From JAMOBE01 sp039908285 (GTDB lineage Bacteria; Pseudomonadota; Alphaproteobacteria; Rhodospirillales; Rhodospirillaceae), in the NCBI GenBank assembly GCA_039908285.1, contig JAMOBE010000044.1, positions 1 to 28,404 on the forward strand: 28,404 nt of DNA, read 5' to 3'. The notes beneath the pieces were generated by a model. It did not search any database. It was not told the origin of the DNA and worked only from the letters and a program-made list of their open reading frames with translations. Positions within the stretch are counted from its first letter, which is position 1. Every line of letters starts with the position of its first letter. Below, piece by piece: positions 13,542 through 24,339 of the stretch. The position numbers and the translations under genes were made by a program.

Positions 13542-13564
13542 GCGTAGGCGCAAATGCGTAGGCG
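13542..13564. repeat. Short direct repeat in a divergent spacer
   Basis: GCGTAGGCG occurs at 13542-13550 and 13556-13564, separated by CAAAT, a 14-base period. It lies in the 217-bp spacer between the ferritin-like gene and the plus-strand small membrane protein. It could be a pair of regulator half-sites. No known binding motif is recognised. Confidence 0.4.
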
Positions 13565-13625
13565 TATGGGCTACTGGCAATGGCGCCTTTCCCACCCCAC
13601 GTTCCCAAGCGTCGGTGAATCACCC

Positions 13626-13645
13626 GCACCGGATGTGTCCGGTGC
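13626..13645 (+). other. Small hairpin upstream of the 72-aa membrane protein
   Basis: GCACCGGA (13626-13633) and TCCGGTGC (13638-13645) form a perfect 8-bp inverted repeat with a TGTG loop. It ends 27 bases before the ATG at 13673. It may be an operator or a leader hairpin; no T tract follows. Confidence 0.45.
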
Positions 13646-13672
13646 TGGAACGTCTCGCAAGGACAGGAGCCG

Positions 13673-13891
13673 ATGCCGGAACCCACGGTTACCCTTGCCA
13701 TCGTCGGCGCCATCATCCTCTGGCCCGCGGTTTTCCTGGCCCTGAGGTATGTGCGGGTGCGCCGTCACCAGCGGCGGCTTGACTCGGCCTTCGAACGCGG
13801 TCTCAGGGTCCAGAATTCAGGAACCGGGGAGATGGGGCAGCCTCGTCCCCTGCACGGCGAGCACTTCTGGAGCGACCGGCGGTCCGGCTGA
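13673..13891 (+). CDS. Small single-pass membrane protein of unknown function
   Basis: The 72-residue product has one hydrophobic segment, about residues 7-25 (TLAIVGAIILWPAVFLAL). It is followed by the basic stretch RYVRVRRHQRR and a polar tail ending in HGEHFWSDRRSG. The positive-inside rule would place the C-terminus in the cytoplasm. AGGAG lies just before the ATG at 13673 with good spacing, which is the main support for a real gene; the frame also ends neatly before a strong hairpin at 13910-13940. I do not recognise a family. It converges on glgC, with no evidence of shared function. Confidence 0.6.
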   Translation: MPEPTVTLAIVGAIILWPAVFLALRYVRVRRHQRRLDSAFERGLRVQNSGTGEMGQPRPLHGEHFWSDRRSG

Positions 13892-13909
13892 TCCCGGCGC
13901 AAGGAACAA

Positions 13910-13940
13910 CCCGGCCGAGTCGCGGCGCGACTCGGCCGGG
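13910..13940. terminator. Bidirectional terminator hairpin between the small membrane gene and glgC
   Basis: CCCGGCCGAGTCGC (13910-13923) pairs perfectly over 14 bases with GCGACTCGGCCGGG (13927-13940) around a GGC loop. It lies 19 bases after the plus-strand stop and 18 bases after the glgC stop. On the minus strand the stem is followed by TTGTTCCTTG, a modest T-rich tail that favours use by glgC. Confidence 0.75.
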
Positions 13941-13958
13941 TCATGTCGTCCAGAGGAA

Positions 13959-15242
13959 CTACAGCTTGGCCAGCATGGGGGCGGTGACCAGGGTCACGCC
14001 GCCTTCGGTGACGTGGAACCGCTTGGCGTCGAGTACTGGGTCCTCGCCGATCACCAGTCCCTCGGGGATCTGGCAGTTGCTGCCGACGATGGTCTTCTTC
14101 AGGCGGCAGTGCCGTCCGACCTCCGAGTTCGGCAGAATCAGGGTGTCCTCCACGGTCGTGTAGGAGTTGACCCGTACCAGGCTGAACAGGAGGGAGCGGC
14201 GCACGGTGCCGCCGGAGACCACGCAGCCGGCGGACAGGAGGGAATCGACCGCCATGCCCCGCCGGTCGTCGTTGTCGAACACGAACTTGGCGGAGGGCTG
14301 TTGAATCTGGTAGGTCCAGATCGGCCAGTTGGAGTCGTAGAGGTCCAGTTCCGGCGTCACGGTCGTCAGGTCGATGTTGGCGGCCCAGTAGGCATCCACG
14401 GTCCCGACGTCCCGCCAGTAGGGCTCGGTGATGTCCCCATGCTGCACGAGGCAGCTCACGCAGCTGTCGGAGAAGCGGTGCGCCATCACCTTGCAGCGCG
14501 GCACCAGGTAGGGAATGATGTCCTTGCCGAAGTCATGGCTGGACTTGAGGTCGGCCCCGTCCCTCTCCAGATGCTCGAACAGCACGTCGGCGTTGAAGAT
14601 GTAGATGCCCATGCTGGCGAACGCGCGGCCCGGGTTGCCGGGAATCGGCGGCGGGTCCTTGGGCTTTTCCAGGAAGTTGATGATGCGGTCGTTCTCGTCG
14701 ACTCCGACCACGCCGAATCCGCTGGCGTCCTTGAGCGGCACATCGACGCAGCTTACCGTCACGTCGGCGCCGGTCTCGATGTGGAAGCCGAGGAGCTTCG
14801 AGTAGTCCTGCTTGTAGACGTGGTCGCCGGCCAGGATCAGGACATACTTGGGGGAACGGCTGCGGATCAGGGACAGATTCTGGAAGACGGCGTCAGCGGT
14901 GCCCTGGTACCAGGAGGCCGAGTCGAGCTGCTGCTGCGCCGGCCAGATCTCGACGAACTCGTTGATCTCGGCCCTGAGGAAGCCCCACCCGCGGTGAAGG
15001 TGCTGGATCAGCGTGTGCGCCTTGTACTGCGTCAGCACCGCCATCTGGCGGATCCCTGAGTTGATACAGTTGGACAGCGGAAAGTCGATGATGCGGAACT
15101 TGCCCGCGAACGGCATCGCCGGTTTCGCCTCGTCGTCGGTAAGCTGCATCAGCCGCGTGCCGCGCCCGCCCGCCAGAACGAGTGCGAACGTTTTTCGGAC
15201 CGCATTGTGCAGATCGTAGGGCAGATCCGTCGAGTAGTGCAT
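13959..15242 (-). CDS. glgC: Glucose-1-phosphate adenylyltransferase GlgC
   Basis: GlgC makes ADP-glucose from glucose 1-phosphate and ATP, usually the controlled step of bacterial glycogen synthesis. The 427-residue protein has the nucleotidyltransferase loop LVLAGGRGTRLMQLTDDEAKP from residue 21, IIDFPLSNCINSGI near 51, WYQGTADAVFQN near 105-120, YVLILAGDHVYKQDY near 128-142, and a left-handed beta-helix C-terminus (for example SLLSAGCVVSGGTVRRSLLF). The start at 15242 gives the family N-terminus MHYSTDLPYDLHN with AGGGGGCG upstream; an extended frame to 15392 has no similarity. It diverges from glgA across a 296-bp spacer. Activation by fructose metabolites is usual in this family but cannot be read from the sequence. 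Confidence 0.95.
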   Translation of the reverse strand: MHYSTDLPYDLHNAVRKTFALVLAGGRGTRLMQLTDDEAKPAMPFAGKFRIIDFPLSNCINSGIRQMAVLTQYKAHTLIQHLHRGWGFLRAEINEFVEIWPAQQQLDSASWYQGTADAVFQNLSLIRSRSPKYVLILAGDHVYKQDYSKLLGFHIETGADVTVSCVDVPLKDASGFGVVGVDENDRIINFLEKPKDPPPIPGNPGRAFASMGIYIFNADVLFEHLERDGADLKSSHDFGKDIIPYLVPRCKVMAHRFSDSCVSCLVQHGDITEPYWRDVGTVDAYWAANIDLTTVTPELDLYDSNWPIWTYQIQQPSAKFVFDNDDRRGMAVDSLLSAGCVVSGGTVRRSLLFSLVRVNSYTTVEDTLILPNSEVGRHCRLKKTIVGSNCQIPEGLVIGEDPVLDAKRFHVTEGGVTLVTAPMLAKL

Positions 15243-15288
15243 CTGGCGCCCCCTGGCCTGGTTTGAGTCGACCTGTTTTCGGATGCTG

Positions 15289-15314
15289 CCGTATCGTGGT
15301 CGACCGGGATACGG
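15289..15314. promoter_or_regulatory. 26-bp dyad in the glgC-glgA divergent promoter region
   Basis: CCGTATC (15289-15295) and GATACGG (15308-15314) flank a central GGTCGACC (15298-15305). The whole 26 bases are symmetric at 22 positions. It lies 47-72 bases upstream of the glgC start and about 225 bases upstream of glgA. Symmetric sites of this size in divergent spacers often bind dimeric regulators. It could also form an RNA hairpin in the glgC leader. No known operator is recognised. The rest of the 296-bp spacer shows no further structure I can support. Confidence 0.5.
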
Positions 15315-15538
15315 AGTCGTGTTCCCCCTGATTGCGTGCGCCCTGACGGTCGCCGCGCCTCGTGAGAGGGGTAACTCTGACACTCCCGGCAACGGTATTC
15401 AATCGTACTCGTGCGAAAAAGCGACGAGGCCCGATCGAGGAGGGGGAAAACGGCGGCGGCGGGCTGGAAAGGATTCCATTTCGCCAGTGTCTGCGCCATA
15501 GTCTGCCGCCTTGGGGGAAGAGGGGAACGGCCGCATTC

Positions 15539-16972
15539 ATGAGGATTCTGTTCGTTGCGTCGGAGGCCTTTCCGCTGATCAAGACCGGCGGACTCGCCGA
15601 TGTGGCGGGAGCGCTGCCGGCCGCCCTGGTCGAGGCGGGGGAGGACGTGCGCCTGCTCCTGCCCGCCTACCCGGCTGCCCTGGCGGCGCTCGAGGACGCC
15701 GCCGTGATCGCCGACCTGGGTGATCCCTTGGGCGCCGGCCCCGTCCACCTGATTCGCGGCCAGAGTCCGGGAATGAGACTCGAGGTGTGGATGGTGAGCT
15801 GTCCGAACCTGTTCGATCGCCCCGGCAATCCCTACCTGGGGCCGGACGGTCGCGACTGGCCGGACAATTTTCTCCGGTTCGCGGTGCTGTCGTGGGTGGC
15901 GGCGACCATCGCCGCCGGCGGCTGGTCAGGGGGATGGACGCCCGACATCGTGCATGCCAACGACTGGCAGACCGGGCTGGTGCCCGCCTACCTGAAGACC
16001 TGGGGAGTGGCGCGGCCACCCACCGTCTTCACGGTGCACAATCTGGCCTATCAGGGCCGGTTTTCCCCCGCCATCCTGAATGCCGTTGGCCTGCCGTGGG
16101 AGTCGTTCGCCATCGATGGCGTGGAGTTCTACGGCGACCTGTCGTACCTGAAGGCCGGCCTTTACTATGCGGACCGGATCACCACGGTCAGTCCCACCTA
16201 TGCCCACGAGATCCAGACCGACGGCGAGGGGCAGGGACTCCAGGGACTGCTGCTGGCCCGCGACGGCGATCTTTCGGGCATCCTCAACGGCGAGGACCCG
16301 AAGGTGTGGGATCCCGAGCACGATCCCGCCATCGCCCACCATTTCACCGCCTCCCACCTGTCCGGCAAGGCCAAGGACAAGACCGCTCTGCAGCGGGAGT
16401 TCAAGCTGGATCCGGTGGCCGACGCGCCGCTGTTCGGAGTCATCAGCCGCCTCGCCGAGCAGAAGGGAATCGATCTCATTCTGGACGCCGTCCACGATAT
16501 CGTCGGCCGCGGCGGCCAGATCGTAATCCTTGGAAGTGGGGACTCCCACCTGGAGCAGGGCTGTCGCGACGCGGCGGCGGCCTGGCCCGGCCGGGTGGCT
16601 ACCCGCATCGGCTTCGAGGAACCGCTGGCGCACCGTATGCAGGCTGGGTGCGACCTGGTCCTCATGCCGTCGCGCTTCGAGCCTTGCGGGTTGACACAGC
16701 TTTATGCCTTGCGGTACGGGACGATCCCGGTGGTCCGCCGTACCGGCGGGCTGGCGGATACCGTGTTCGACGCCCTTGACGGAGCGGAGGCCACCGGTTT
16801 CGTGTTCCGGGAGTCTACTTTGGAAGACTTCCAGAACGCGATTCATCGGGCTTTGGCCTTGTATCGACAGCCTTCGGCATGGCAAGAATTGCAGCGCAGG
16901 GCGATGGGGCAGGATTTCAGTTGGCGGAGGGCGGCCGAGAATTACCGGCGGCTCTATCGGGAACTGGTCTGA
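15539..16972 (+). CDS. glgA: Glycogen synthase GlgA (ADP-glucose, GT5)
   Basis: GlgA transfers glucose from ADP-glucose to the non-reducing ends of alpha-1,4-glucan. The 477-residue protein begins MRILFVASEAFPLIKTGGLADVAG; the KTGGLADV loop at 15-22 with Lys15 binds ADP-glucose. It continues with VHANDWQTGLVPAYL, FTVHNLAYQGRF, GVISRLAEQKGIDLI near 300-315, and the C-terminal SRFEPCGLTQLYALRYGTIPVV segment with the conserved Glu. The ATG at 15539 is selected because homology begins there and AAGAGGGG lies upstream; the frame is open back to 15362. It precedes glgP by 218 bases and diverges from glgC. Confidence 0.95.
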   Translation: MRILFVASEAFPLIKTGGLADVAGALPAALVEAGEDVRLLLPAYPAALAALEDAAVIADLGDPLGAGPVHLIRGQSPGMRLEVWMVSCPNLFDRPGNPYLGPDGRDWPDNFLRFAVLSWVAATIAAGGWSGGWTPDIVHANDWQTGLVPAYLKTWGVARPPTVFTVHNLAYQGRFSPAILNAVGLPWESFAIDGVEFYGDLSYLKAGLYYADRITTVSPTYAHEIQTDGEGQGLQGLLLARDGDLSGILNGEDPKVWDPEHDPAIAHHFTASHLSGKAKDKTALQREFKLDPVADAPLFGVISRLAEQKGIDLILDAVHDIVGRGGQIVILGSGDSHLEQGCRDAAAAWPGRVATRIGFEEPLAHRMQAGCDLVLMPSRFEPCGLTQLYALRYGTIPVVRRTGGLADTVFDALDGAEATGFVFRESTLEDFQNAIHRALALYRQPSAWQELQRRAMGQDFSWRRAAENYRRLYRELV

Positions 16973-17022
16973 CCCGGCCGTGGAGGATAGGGTGCCGTGG
17001 ACCGCGGATGCCGGACAAAAGC

Positions 17023-17061
17023 CGGTCGCCCTGGTCGGTCGCCCTGGTCGGGCGCCCAGGT
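17023..17061 (+). repeat. 13-bp tandem repeat (three units) between glgA and glgP
   Basis: CGGTCGCCCTGGT occurs at 17023-17035 and 17036-17048. A third unit at 17049-17061 differs at two positions (CGGGCGCCCAGGT). The third unit with the end of the second can form a small CCTGG/CCAGG hairpin. The 218-bp spacer holds no gene I can support. The repeat may be slippage product or a regulatory element for glgP. Confidence 0.6.
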
Positions 17062-17190
17062 AGAAGGTCGCGCGTTGCGGCGCATGGGGGTTCGGAAGGT
17101 CGGTGACTTTTCGGGCCGTGTGGGAGGAGTGGCATTGGGGGGACGGGGCGACGGTCAGTCTCGGCACCGGGCTTAGGGAGAAGCACAAAT

Positions 17191-19668
<2,478 letters not shown>

Positions 19669-19678
19669 GAGGGAGGAG

Positions 19679-19699
19679 GGGGGAGCCGCGCGCTCCCCC
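19679..19699 (+). terminator. Hairpin just after glgP
   Basis: GGGGGAGC (19679-19686) pairs with GCTCCCCC (19692-19699) around CGCGC, ten bases after the glgP stop. It is followed by TGACCTTGG without a T tract. It is probably the first of two stem-loops ending the glgA-glgP transcript. Confidence 0.6.
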
Positions 19700-19720
19700 T
19701 GACCTTGGTGTCTGGAATTA

Positions 19721-19751
19721 ATGGGGAGTGTGAGGGCCTCAGGCCCTCACA
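19721..19751 (+). terminator. Second hairpin after glgP, member of a short repeat family
   Basis: TGTGAGGGCC (19729-19738) pairs perfectly with GGCCCTCACA (19742-19751) around a TCA loop. AACCTTTCTCCC follows. The first twenty bases, 19721-19740, resemble 4448-4467 after prpE (18 of 20 identical). It is placed between glgP and the next gene and could serve as terminator or REP-like element. Confidence 0.65.
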
Positions 19752-19835
19752 AACCTTTCTCCCTTGCCTTTCTTCCTTGATTAATCGCCTCCGTCATCGT
19801 TCCCTGTCCTGAGCGCAGCCACAGGACACCCCACC

Positions 19836-22295
19836 ATGACCGCCAGTACCATCGAAGACACCTACGCCCGCGCCGTTGACCTCCACATGCAGGGGAATCG
19901 GGCGGAGGCCGCGGGGCTGTATGACTCGATCCTGGCCACCAATCCGGCATTCGCGCCCGCCCTGCACATGGTCGGGATCCTGGCCATCGAGGAGGGCAGA
20001 CTCGACCAGGCGGTCGGCTTCATCGAGCGGGCGGTTACCGCCGCCGGGCCGGACGAGGACGTCATCTCCTACCTCACCAATCTGGGCGTGGCGCACCTGC
20101 GCCGCGGCGACCTGATCCTGGCGCTGTCCACCCTGGAGCGGGCGCAGGCCCGCGACCGGGACCGTGTCGATGTCCTGCGCAATCGGGCTCAGGTGCTGGT
20201 TCGGCTCGATCGCCTGGACGAGGCCGCCCACTGCTACCGCCGGGTCGCCGCTCTCCTCCCACGGGATGTCCGGGCGCTGTTCGACCTGGGAGTGACCCTG
20301 CACAAGGCCGGCCGGCTGGACGAGGCCGAGGCGGCCTATCGCGACGTGCGGGCCGTGACGCCCGGGCATGAGGGGGCCATCGCCAATCTCCGCAGCATCC
20401 TGGCCGCCACCGGGCGGGAGGGGGATCTGGATCGCCCCATGCTTCCCCGGTCACCGGAGGAGGAGGCCCACGCCTGGACTCACCGGGGGGTGGATGCGCG
20501 GCAGGCGGGACGGCCGGAGGAGGCGCTCGACCATTTCCGCCGTGCCGTCGCCGTGTCCCCCAATGAGGCCAGGACGCACCAGAATCTGGGGGTGGCCTTG
20601 ATGGACCTCGGGCGGCTGCCGGAGGCCATCGAGGCGTTCGAGCAGGCCGTCGCCCTCGACCCTGGCTACGCCACCGGCGTCCTCAATCTCGCCAACGCCC
20701 GCGAGCAGGCCAACACGGCCCACGATCCCGTCCTCACCGAGGAGTCGCTGGCGCTCTATCGTCGCGCCCTCGAACTGGACCGCAACGGGAGTCAGGGAGT
20801 CGCCGGTCTCGTCCACTTCAATATGGCCAATGCCATGAAGCGTCTCGGGCGGATCGAGGAGGCCCGCGAGTGCTGCCGCAACGTCGAGCGGATCAGTGGC
20901 CCGGGTGGCATCAGCGTCCGCTCGCTGCTGATCGCCCCGCGGGTGTTTCCCTCCGTCGCCGCCATGACCGACTTCAGGCGGGAGTTGACGGCCGGCCTCG
21001 ACCGATTGAGCGGGCTGGGGCTGACCATCGACAATCCCCCCCTGGCCGTCGCCGAGAGCACCTTCGGGCTCGCCTATCACAACGAGAACGACGTCGTCCT
21101 CCAGCGGCGACTGGCCGATTTCTATCGCGCGAGCGTGCCCGGCCTCGAGTGGGTGGCGCCCCACTGCCGGGAGCCGGCCCCGGTGCGCACCCCCGGCCGC
21201 AAGCTGCGACTTGGGATGGTGGCCTCGTATCTGCACAACCGGACCATGGACAAGCTCAACGAGGGCTTCATCCGCCACCTCGACCGCGACGCCTTCGACA
21301 TCATCCTGTTCCGTCCGGGAGGCCGGGCCGACGACACCTCCGACCGCATCGACTCGCAGGTGGGGGCGGTGCGCTATCTGGTGAACGATCTGGCGGCGGC
21401 CCGCGAGACCATCGCCGCCGAGCGGCTGGACGCCCTGTTCTTCTTCGAGATCGGCATGGTGGTGCTGACCTACTTCCTGGCCTTCTCCAGGCTGGCGCCG
21501 GTGCAGTTCGTGACCTGGGGGCATCCGGATACCACCGGCATTCCCAACATGGACTATTTCCTGTCGTCGCGCCTGCTGGAGCCCGAGGGCGCGCAAAGCC
21601 ATTACAGCGAGCGCCTGTTCCTGCTGGACAACCTTCCCACCTGCTACCCCTATCCGCTCGAGGGCGAGGTGACGGCCGACCGCGAGCGCTATGGGCTGCC
21701 GCCCGACGCCCACATCTACATCTGCCCCCAGAACCTGATGAAGTTTCATCCGGACTTCGACATCGCCCTCGGCCGCATCCTGCGGGCCGATCCCGCCGGC
21801 CACCTGATCATCACCCTCTCGGCGATGGAGACCTGGCAGGAAGCCCTGCGCGACCGCTTCGCCACCGTGTTTCCCGATGCGGTCGACCGCGTCGTGTTCC
21901 TGCGTCAGATGGACCACGGCGACTTTCTCAATCTGCTCAACGCCGCCGACGTGGTGCTGGACCCGTTCTATTTCAGCGGCGGCAACTCCACCCACGAGGC
22001 CCTGGCCCTGGGGGCGCCGGTGGTGACCTGGCCCGGACCCTACATGCGCGGGCGGGTGACTCTTGGTTGCTATACCCGGATGGGGTTCGACGAGCTTATC
22101 TGCTCCGACCCCGACCACTACGTGGAAACCGCCCTGCGGGTGGCCCGCGACCCCGCCTGGCGCCAGAGCCTCCGGGCCACCATCAAGGCCAAGGCGGCCA
22201 TCCTGTTCGACAACACCGAGGTGGTGCGCGAACTGGAACGCTTCATCACCGACGCCGTGGCGGCGAGCGGGGAGGGGAGGAAGCTCGGCGGCTAA
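19836..22295 (+). CDS. TPR / SPINDLY-type glycosyltransferase (GT41, O-GlcNAc-transferase-like)
   Basis: The 819-residue protein has an N-terminal array of tetratricopeptide repeats (about 1-330, with a gap near 190-210), a linker, and a C-terminal GT41-like domain (about 440-805). The catalytic half shows KLRLGMVASYLHNRTMDKL, LAPVQFVTWGHPDTTGIPNMDYFLSSRLLEP-type residues near 565-590, CPQNLMKFHPDFD with Lys636 at the place of the OGT UDP-binding lysine, and LDPFYFSGGNSTHEALALGAPVVT near 708-731. Bacterial homologues are presumed protein or surface glycosyltransferases; donor and target cannot be told from the sequence. AGGA precedes the ATG. It ends five bases before the converging slt stop. 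Confidence 0.85.
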   Translation: MTASTIEDTYARAVDLHMQGNRAEAAGLYDSILATNPAFAPALHMVGILAIEEGRLDQAVGFIERAVTAAGPDEDVISYLTNLGVAHLRRGDLILALSTLERAQARDRDRVDVLRNRAQVLVRLDRLDEAAHCYRRVAALLPRDVRALFDLGVTLHKAGRLDEAEAAYRDVRAVTPGHEGAIANLRSILAATGREGDLDRPMLPRSPEEEAHAWTHRGVDARQAGRPEEALDHFRRAVAVSPNEARTHQNLGVALMDLGRLPEAIEAFEQAVALDPGYATGVLNLANAREQANTAHDPVLTEESLALYRRALELDRNGSQGVAGLVHFNMANAMKRLGRIEEARECCRNVERISGPGGISVRSLLIAPRVFPSVAAMTDFRRELTAGLDRLSGLGLTIDNPPLAVAESTFGLAYHNENDVVLQRRLADFYRASVPGLEWVAPHCREPAPVRTPGRKLRLGMVASYLHNRTMDKLNEGFIRHLDRDAFDIILFRPGGRADDTSDRIDSQVGAVRYLVNDLAAARETIAAERLDALFFFEIGMVVLTYFLAFSRLAPVQFVTWGHPDTTGIPNMDYFLSSRLLEPEGAQSHYSERLFLLDNLPTCYPYPLEGEVTADRERYGLPPDAHIYICPQNLMKFHPDFDIALGRILRADPAGHLIITLSAMETWQEALRDRFATVFPDAVDRVVFLRQMDHGDFLNLLNAADVVLDPFYFSGGNSTHEALALGAPVVTWPGPYMRGRVTLGCYTRMGFDELICSDPDHYVETALRVARDPAWRQSLRATIKAKAAILFDNTEVVRELERFITDAVAASGEGRKLGG

Positions 22296-22300
22296 GAGTT

Positions 22301-24259
22301 CTACCTCTTCAAATCCCCCTCCAGGGAGAGGACGAAGTCGGTGGCGCCGAGACGCCGTCGATAGACCTGGAGGCCCTCCAGCACGCGCTGCACGTAGTTG
22401 CGGGTTTCGCTGAAGGGGATCATCTCGACCCAGTCCACCGCATCCACCACCGAGTCCCTGGGGTTGCCGAAGTCCCTGACCCACTGGCGCGCCCGGGCCG
22501 GACCGGCGTTGTAGGCGGCGATGGCCAGCACATAGGAGCCGTCGAAGGAGTCGATCACCTGTTGCAGGTAGGCGGCACCGAGCTTCATGTTGTAGTTGGG
22601 ATCGGTAACCAGACTGCTGGGGGTGAAGGTGACGTTGATGGCCTTGGCCACCTGCTTGGCGGTGGTGGGTAGGAGCTGCATCAGCCCCTGGGCGCCGGCG
22701 GAACTGACCGCGGTGGGCTGGAAGTTGCTTTCCTGGCGCACGACCGACAGGACCAGCGCCCGTTCCGGCGGCTCGCGTGTCGGCACGCTGATCACCGGAA
22801 AGTTGGACGAGAGGAGGACCACCCCCGCCTGGGCCGAGCGGCGGGCGACGCTGACCGTGACGTCGGTGCGGCCGCTGGTTCCGGCGAGCCGGGCCACCAG
22901 CGCATGCTGTCCGGGCGTCCGTGCCAGGTCGACCAGGCGCATGACGATCGGCCGGATATGCTCGCGCTTGTCCAGTTCGGCCAGCAGGGCCACCGCCTGG
23001 GCCAGTTCGTGACGGCCGAAGGTCTCGATGTCCTCGGCCTGCGGCAGCGGGTCCTCGGGCATGGGCCAGGAGTTGTCGGAGGCGACGCGGCCCGCCGCGA
23101 GCTGTCCATAGTAGGTGGTGACGTGCTGGGCCCCCTGCTTGAACCAGGTCTCGGCCTCGGCCTTGTCGTCGAGCGCCTCGGCCGCCCGCCCGGCCCAGTA
23201 GGCCCCGCGCGCCTTGCTGATGGGGGAGGTGACGCCCTCATGCATGCGCTTGAAGTGGGTGAGGGCCGTCCGGGCATCCTTGAGGAAGCGCAGTGAAATC
23301 CATCCCGCCAGCCACTCGGCGTCGGAGAACTGTGAGGACTCGAGCTTTCCATGGTGGCTGGCGAGGGAATAGGCCTTGCTGGTCATGCCCATGTGCAGGG
23401 CCTCGCGGGCCAGCGCCGCCCGCTCCACCCACCACATGTCGGGGCGGACCTTGTCCACGCCCGGACTGCCGAACAGGGCGATGGCGTCGGAGTACAGGTC
23501 CTTCTTGCGCCGCCAGCGCACCCGCTCGTACAGGAGGCCAGGGTCGCCCCGCAGCTCAGGGGGGACCTTGGCCAGCGCGCCCTCGACGCCGCCCTTCATC
23601 TCGATCATGGCGATGCGAGCCTGGGCCAGGCGCTGGTGGCCCTGGTCCACCCTGGGCATCATCCGCTTCACCGCGTCGAGCTGGCGGTCCCACAGCAGGC
23701 GGTTCAGGCGGGCGATGTGGTCCTCGCGCCGCAGCTTGTCGCCGTGCTGGGCGACGAACTGCTTTTCCTGAACCACGCCGAAGTTGTCGTTGATCCAGGC
23801 ATCCCGCAGGACGGCCACCGCCTTGTCGGGACGGCCGGTACCCATCAGGGTGCGGGCCCACGCCACCTTGCCGTTCGGAGTCTGCGGCGGGTGCTCGATG
23901 AACCAGGCGAGCATGGCCTCGGGGGACTCGGAGGGGGTAATGGCGTCCTCGGCCCGACGGGCCAGCGCCGACTGCTGCGGCCAGTCGGGATTGTTGCGGA
24001 CGAAGTCGGTGATCTCCATGAACGACGCGCCCGAGCGGGGCGAAACGTACTCCATCCACCTCAGCACCTTGCCCGGCAGCCTGTTGTGCGCCTTGCCGGT
24101 GAGGGAGTGCACCTTGTTCCATTCGTCATTGTCGGCGGCGGCGAAGGCCGCGCGATAGAGACGCTGGTCGGTGTCGGAGAGCTGGCCAGCCTGTCCGGGA
24201 GCGACCGCCCCCATAAGGAATAGAACGACAAGCACGGCAACGGCGATCGGCTTCACCAC
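22301..24259 (-). CDS. slt: Soluble lytic murein transglycosylase Slt
   Basis: This periplasmic enzyme cleaves peptidoglycan glycan strands with formation of 1,6-anhydro ends. With a GTG start at 24259 it has 652 residues. A signal peptide spans about 1-24 (hydrophobic VAVLVVLFLMGAVAPGQA). A long helical superhelix (U-type) domain covers about 30-470, and the catalytic SLT domain lies near 495-640. The latter shows VVRQESNFQPTAVSSAGAQG with catalytic Glu510, LMQLLPTTAKQVA, and AIAAYNAGPARARQW. GTG 24256 is an equally possible start; GAGG lies six bases before 24259. An ATG-initiated frame from 24451 would bury the signal peptide. It diverges from the DUF1640 and dapA genes and converges on the GT41 gene with only 5 bp between stops. 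Confidence 0.92.
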   Translation of the reverse strand: MVKPIAVAVLVVLFLMGAVAPGQAGQLSDTDQRLYRAAFAAADNDEWNKVHSLTGKAHNRLPGKVLRWMEYVSPRSGASFMEITDFVRNNPDWPQQSALARRAEDAITPSESPEAMLAWFIEHPPQTPNGKVAWARTLMGTGRPDKAVAVLRDAWINDNFGVVQEKQFVAQHGDKLRREDHIARLNRLLWDRQLDAVKRMMPRVDQGHQRLAQARIAMIEMKGGVEGALAKVPPELRGDPGLLYERVRWRRKKDLYSDAIALFGSPGVDKVRPDMWWVERAALAREALHMGMTSKAYSLASHHGKLESSQFSDAEWLAGWISLRFLKDARTALTHFKRMHEGVTSPISKARGAYWAGRAAEALDDKAEAETWFKQGAQHVTTYYGQLAAGRVASDNSWPMPEDPLPQAEDIETFGRHELAQAVALLAELDKREHIRPIVMRLVDLARTPGQHALVARLAGTSGRTDVTVSVARRSAQAGVVLLSSNFPVISVPTREPPERALVLSVVRQESNFQPTAVSSAGAQGLMQLLPTTAKQVAKAINVTFTPSSLVTDPNYNMKLGAAYLQQVIDSFDGSYVLAIAAYNAGPARARQWVRDFGNPRDSVVDAVDWVEMIPFSETRNYVQRVLEGLQVYRRRLGATDFVLSLEGDLKR

Positions 24260-24309
24260 GGCGGGGCCTCGATTGTGGGGGATATGGCCTGGGGTCTCCT
24301 GCCGGCGCC

Positions 24310-24339
24310 ATATTAGGGACAGGACCGAGCCTGTAGCAA
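24310..24339 (-). promoter_or_regulatory. Candidate sigma-70 promoter for slt
   Basis: On the minus strand TTGCTA (24339-24334) and TAATAT (24315-24310) are spaced by 18 bases and match consensus at four of six positions each. Transcription would begin near 24303, giving a leader of about 44 bases before the GTG at 24259. The position is plausible but unproven. Confidence 0.4.

Noticed and set aside
15243..15392. N-terminal extension of glgC to 15392
   Set aside because: The added 50 residues have no similarity to GlgC, and a good ribosome binding site precedes the ATG at 15242.
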